Source of the DNA: an uncultured Actinomycetes bacterium
GTDB taxonomy: Bacteria; Actinomycetota; Acidimicrobiia; Acidimicrobiales; RAAP-2
Length of the DNA stretch: 15,582 nucleotides
Direction: 5' to 3'
NCBI GenBank assembly: GCA_903830745.1
Contig: CAIKVF010000039.1
Coordinates: 1-15,582, forward strand
Part shown: one piece after another, positions 13,581 through 15,582 of the stretch
Layout: every line of letters starts with the position of its first letter
How positions within the stretch are numbered: the stretch's first letter is position 1
Made by a program: the position numbers and the translations under genes
Notes under the pieces: generated by a model
Databases searched by the model: none
What the model saw: only the letters and a program-made list of their open reading frames with translations
Told to the model about the DNA's origin: nothing

Positions 13581-13835
13581 TTATTGAGGTTTCTCTGCGT
13601 CGTTACTTCGCTCAATGCTGAGGGCTTGTCGAGGACATCCACGCACCGCATAGCGAGCTGACTGCAGTACCCCAGAGTTGCTCAGGGCGACAGGTTCGGT
13701 TGCAACAATGGGATAACCCCACTCATCTACGTCAACGAGCTCAGGAGCTAGTTCGTGGCAGTGCCCGAATCCGTCACAGAGAATCGGGTTTACCTTCAGA
13801 ACAAATGATCCAGAACGTCTGCGCACTACTCCCAT
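13581..13835 (-). CDS. Ferredoxin with three cysteines, probably [3Fe-4S]
   Basis: An 84-residue single-cluster ferredoxin. Cluster ligands are C20, C26 and C67 (in RGCPRQAL). The position of the usual middle cysteine is F23, so the motif is C-x5-C...CP. This resembles the small actinobacterial [3Fe-4S] ferredoxins with a CxxxGxC..LAPELF..D..GYP layout; here HCHELAPELVDVDEWGYP follows. Such proteins pass single electrons, often to P450s, but no P450 is nearby. The ATG overlaps the upstream NuoF-like gene by 10 bases, with GAGGA about 9 bases before it. Coupled translation with that gene makes the NuoF-like protein its most likely partner. Confidence 0.88.
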   Translation of the reverse strand: MGVVRRRSGSFVLKVNPILCDGFGHCHELAPELVDVDEWGYPIVATEPVALSNSGVLQSARYAVRGCPRQALSIERSNDAEKPQ

Positions 13836-15100
13836 ATAAGTTCGTCCTCATGCTCGAGCGATGGAATCGTAATTGTGTGCTTCGGGCGCTGTGTCCCGGT
13901 GCATGGGCGTCCAACAATGTGCTGGGCAATGTCATCTGCAAAAACAATTAGCGCAGACCGAACCAGTTGAATTACACCGTCTGGGTGGCGACATGCGCCG
14001 CGTCCTTCGATTGAATCGCAGCGACTTTGTAGCCGCTCGTAGGCAGCCTTCGGATCTTTTGAAGAATGCGTGATGCTCGTTAGGTCCTCAGCGAGTGCAG
14101 GGAGACCAAATGCACACGGTCCGCACTGGCGAGCACTTTCATTCGCCATCCATCTAACAATTCGAAGTGTCTCGTAAACACCACATGCTTCACGTGGAAG
14201 CACCGCCATGACGCCAGCTCCAACATTTGCTCCATGTGCGCCTAGGTGTTCATTGGCGTAAGGGGTGTCAATGTGTTGTCCGTGTAGCCACGTTCCACCA
14301 AATCCTCCAAGCAGAAGTGCCTGTGGCGCCATGTCGGCGTGTCCAGCAGCCAAGATGTCTCTGATTGGAGTGCCAAGTGAAACTTCAAGAACTGTTGACC
14401 TCTCAACTGCACCTGTGAGAGATACGAGTGTTGATCCAGGACTTTTCTCAGTGCCAAGCTTTCTGAACCACTCAGCGCCAAAACGTGCAATGAGCGCAAC
14501 GTTGGCACACGTCTCAGCGTTATCGACGAGCACAGGACTGTGGCCAACACGCAGAATGCTTGGGCGCTCTGGTCGGTACTGGGGAAGAGATTCGTTGTCA
14601 TTGAGCCAGTGAACGAGTGCAGACTCTTCTCCAGCTACGTAGCGCCAAGGAGGAGTGTGAAGTTCTATCTTGGCTCCGCGCAAACTACGACGTTCAAGTT
14701 CGTGAATTGCGCGACTTAAGTGATTGACCACCGTTGGGTTGTCTCTGGCGACACAGACGAGGATGCGCTTGGCCCCAATAAGTCCAGCCAACACTTGTGC
14801 ACCTTCAAGAATCAAATGAGGGTTAGCACCAGCGAGGGCAAATTCTTTGTGCGCAGCTGGTTCGCCTTCCATGACGTTCACAACTACTGATTTATTGTGA
14901 CCTCGCTGCAAGCGGAGCAGATCAACTTTTCTAAAGGTAGGAAATGCTGCTCCGCCTCGACCAGTGAGCCCAGAGTGCTCGAGCTCGTGCATGACGTTAA
15001 AAGGAGTTCCGGCAATAAATACTTCTTCATGCTGCGCTAATGAAAGAGGGCGTCCTTCGGATCCGTGCAGTACCCGGGGAAGTGAGCCAGAACTAATCAT
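13826..15100 (-). CDS. NuoF-like SLBB flavin/Fe-S oxidoreductase
   Basis: A 424-residue soluble protein related to the NADH-binding subunit of complex I. Visible: GLTGRGGAAFPTFRK (44-58) of the FMN/NAD site, VVNVMEGEPAAHKE (73-86), YVAGEESALVHWLN (154-167), VDNAETCANVALIARFG (192-208), an SLBB segment at about 223-255, and a C-terminal Fe-S region with C326-x2-C329, C361 and C370 (GRGACRHPDG). Classical NuoF has CxxCxxC plus one distant Cys; the third is Gly here, and C361 may be the substitute. It is an isolated paralogue, not part of a nuo operon. The ATG shares one base with the upstream membrane-protein stop (15100), and the ferredoxin follows with overlap. Electron donor and acceptor are not known. 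Confidence 0.85.
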   Translation of the reverse strand: MISSGSLPRVLHGSEGRPLSLAQHEEVFIAGTPFNVMHELEHSGLTGRGGAAFPTFRKVDLLRLQRGHNKSVVVNVMEGEPAAHKEFALAGANPHLILEGAQVLAGLIGAKRILVCVARDNPTVVNHLSRAIHELERRSLRGAKIELHTPPWRYVAGEESALVHWLNDNESLPQYRPERPSILRVGHSPVLVDNAETCANVALIARFGAEWFRKLGTEKSPGSTLVSLTGAVERSTVLEVSLGTPIRDILAAGHADMAPQALLLGGFGGTWLHGQHIDTPYANEHLGAHGANVGAGVMAVLPREACGVYETLRIVRWMANESARQCGPCAFGLPALAEDLTSITHSSKDPKAAYERLQSRCDSIEGRGACRHPDGVIQLVRSALIVFADDIAQHIVGRPCTGTQRPKHTITIPSLEHEDELIWE

Positions 15101-15582
15101 TAGCGACGACGAGGTTTCTGGGTTGGAAATGCTCTGGAAGTTGAATCAGTTCGCTGCGGGATGGTCTTTGCACGAGGGATTGGTGAAAGTGCAGTTCGTC
15201 CGGCTGCACGCTCTGGGCGACCGAAGTAACGCCACAGCGCAACATTAAGAACAATTCCGGCACACCCAGCCACCAATAGCAGACCTGCACCATCGTGGGT
15301 ATCGCTACCTGACATGTAGGCGTGGACGATTGCTGATGTGTAGGCAAGCCAACTGAACCAGTGAATGAATCGCCATGACTCATTTTTAATTCGAACCTTT
15401 AACAAACTTGAAATCCACACGCAGAGCAGCAAGTCAAAACCAACTGCACCAATGGCAATGGGGATTGTTTTGTAAGCAGACGTCATAGGAACAAAAGCGG
15501 AAATAATTCCTGTTGAAACGTAGCTGTCTACAACGGTAGTGAGAATGTGGACAAAGAGAAATAACATTGCGACCACTGAAAC
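15100..15582 (-). CDS. Ferric-reductase-like heme-b membrane protein (5' cut by window)
   Basis: The frame is open to the window edge, so the 160 visible residues are only the C-terminal part; a GTG at 15576 falls inside a helix and is not the start. Visible helices include MLFLFVHILTTVVDSYV with one His, a segment around IPIAIGAVGFDLLLCVWISS, FIHWFSWLAYTSAIVHAYMS with two His 13 residues apart, and LLVAGCAGIVLNVALW. The paired His at 13-residue spacing are likely heme b ligands, as in ferric-reductase-like transmembrane domains (PF01794). The tail is Arg/Pro/Thr-rich. It would carry electrons across the membrane, with the coupled NuoF-like protein and ferredoxin on the cytoplasmic side. Confidence 0.78.
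   Translation of the reverse strand, partial: VSVVAMLFLFVHILTTVVDSYVSTGIISAFVPMTSAYKTIPIAIGAVGFDLLLCVWISSLLKVRIKNESWRFIHWFSWLAYTSAIVHAYMSGSDTHDGAGLLLVAGCAGIVLNVALWRYFGRPERAAGRTALSPIPRAKTIPQRTDSTSRAFPTQKPRRR

Noticed and set aside
13826..15100. NuoF subunit of respiratory complex I
   Set aside because: The cluster cysteine pattern differs, no other nuo genes are adjacent, and the partners are a heme-b membrane protein and a small ferredoxin.

Overview
The window looks like chromosomal DNA of a member of the Actinomycetota. Three things point there. The gene order rsmI - metG - tatD - cell-wall protein - rsmA(ksgA) - ispE matches the rsmI/metS/tatD/rpfB/ksgA/ispE neighbourhood of Mycobacterium tuberculosis. 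There are genes for two tiny ribosomal proteins known from actinobacterial ribosomes, bL37-like and bS22-like. There is also a DUF3817 gene beside an LprD-like gene. Base composition is near 50% GC, low for the phylum, and genes are packed very tightly. A secreted protein has a Thr-rich TTTTVPGETT-type linker. Together these suggest a streamlined planktonic lineage, perhaps Acidimicrobiia; that placement is inference and not certain.

Left part (1-5876). The 3' end of a prenyltransferase/squalene-cyclase-like gene on + overlaps the end of a minus-strand operon: aminopeptidase N -> TMEM165/GDT1 transporter -> class I methyltransferase. A PfkB-family (adenosine-kinase-like) gene diverges from pepN and runs tail to tail into a CtaG-type cytochrome oxidase assembly gene.

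Middle (5926-7635). A small membrane protein, a DUF3817 protein and a glycerophosphodiester phosphodiesterase form a + operon. A 27-residue bL37-like gene lies convergent to it. That small gene is divergent from rsmI across a short region holding overlapping promoter-like sequences and an 8-bp inverted repeat.

Right-centre (7635-13421). rsmI, metG and tatD are followed by a secreted two-PASTA plus double-psi-beta-barrel protein, then rsmA and ispE, with 4-base or 1-base overlaps at most junctions. The secreted protein occupies the slot held by RpfB in mycobacteria and by YabE in Bacillus. Its best start appears to be a CTG codon behind the strongest Shine-Dalgarno sequence in the window.

Right end (13429-15582, minus strand). 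A bS22-like gene has its own promoter. Beyond it is a translationally coupled redox operon: heme-b ferric-reductase-like membrane protein (cut by the window edge) -> NuoF-like SLBB flavin/Fe-S protein -> 3-cysteine ferredoxin.

No tRNA, rRNA, insertion sequence, prophage, CRISPR or plasmid feature was seen. No gap exceeds 125 bases, and no convincing intrinsic terminator was found.
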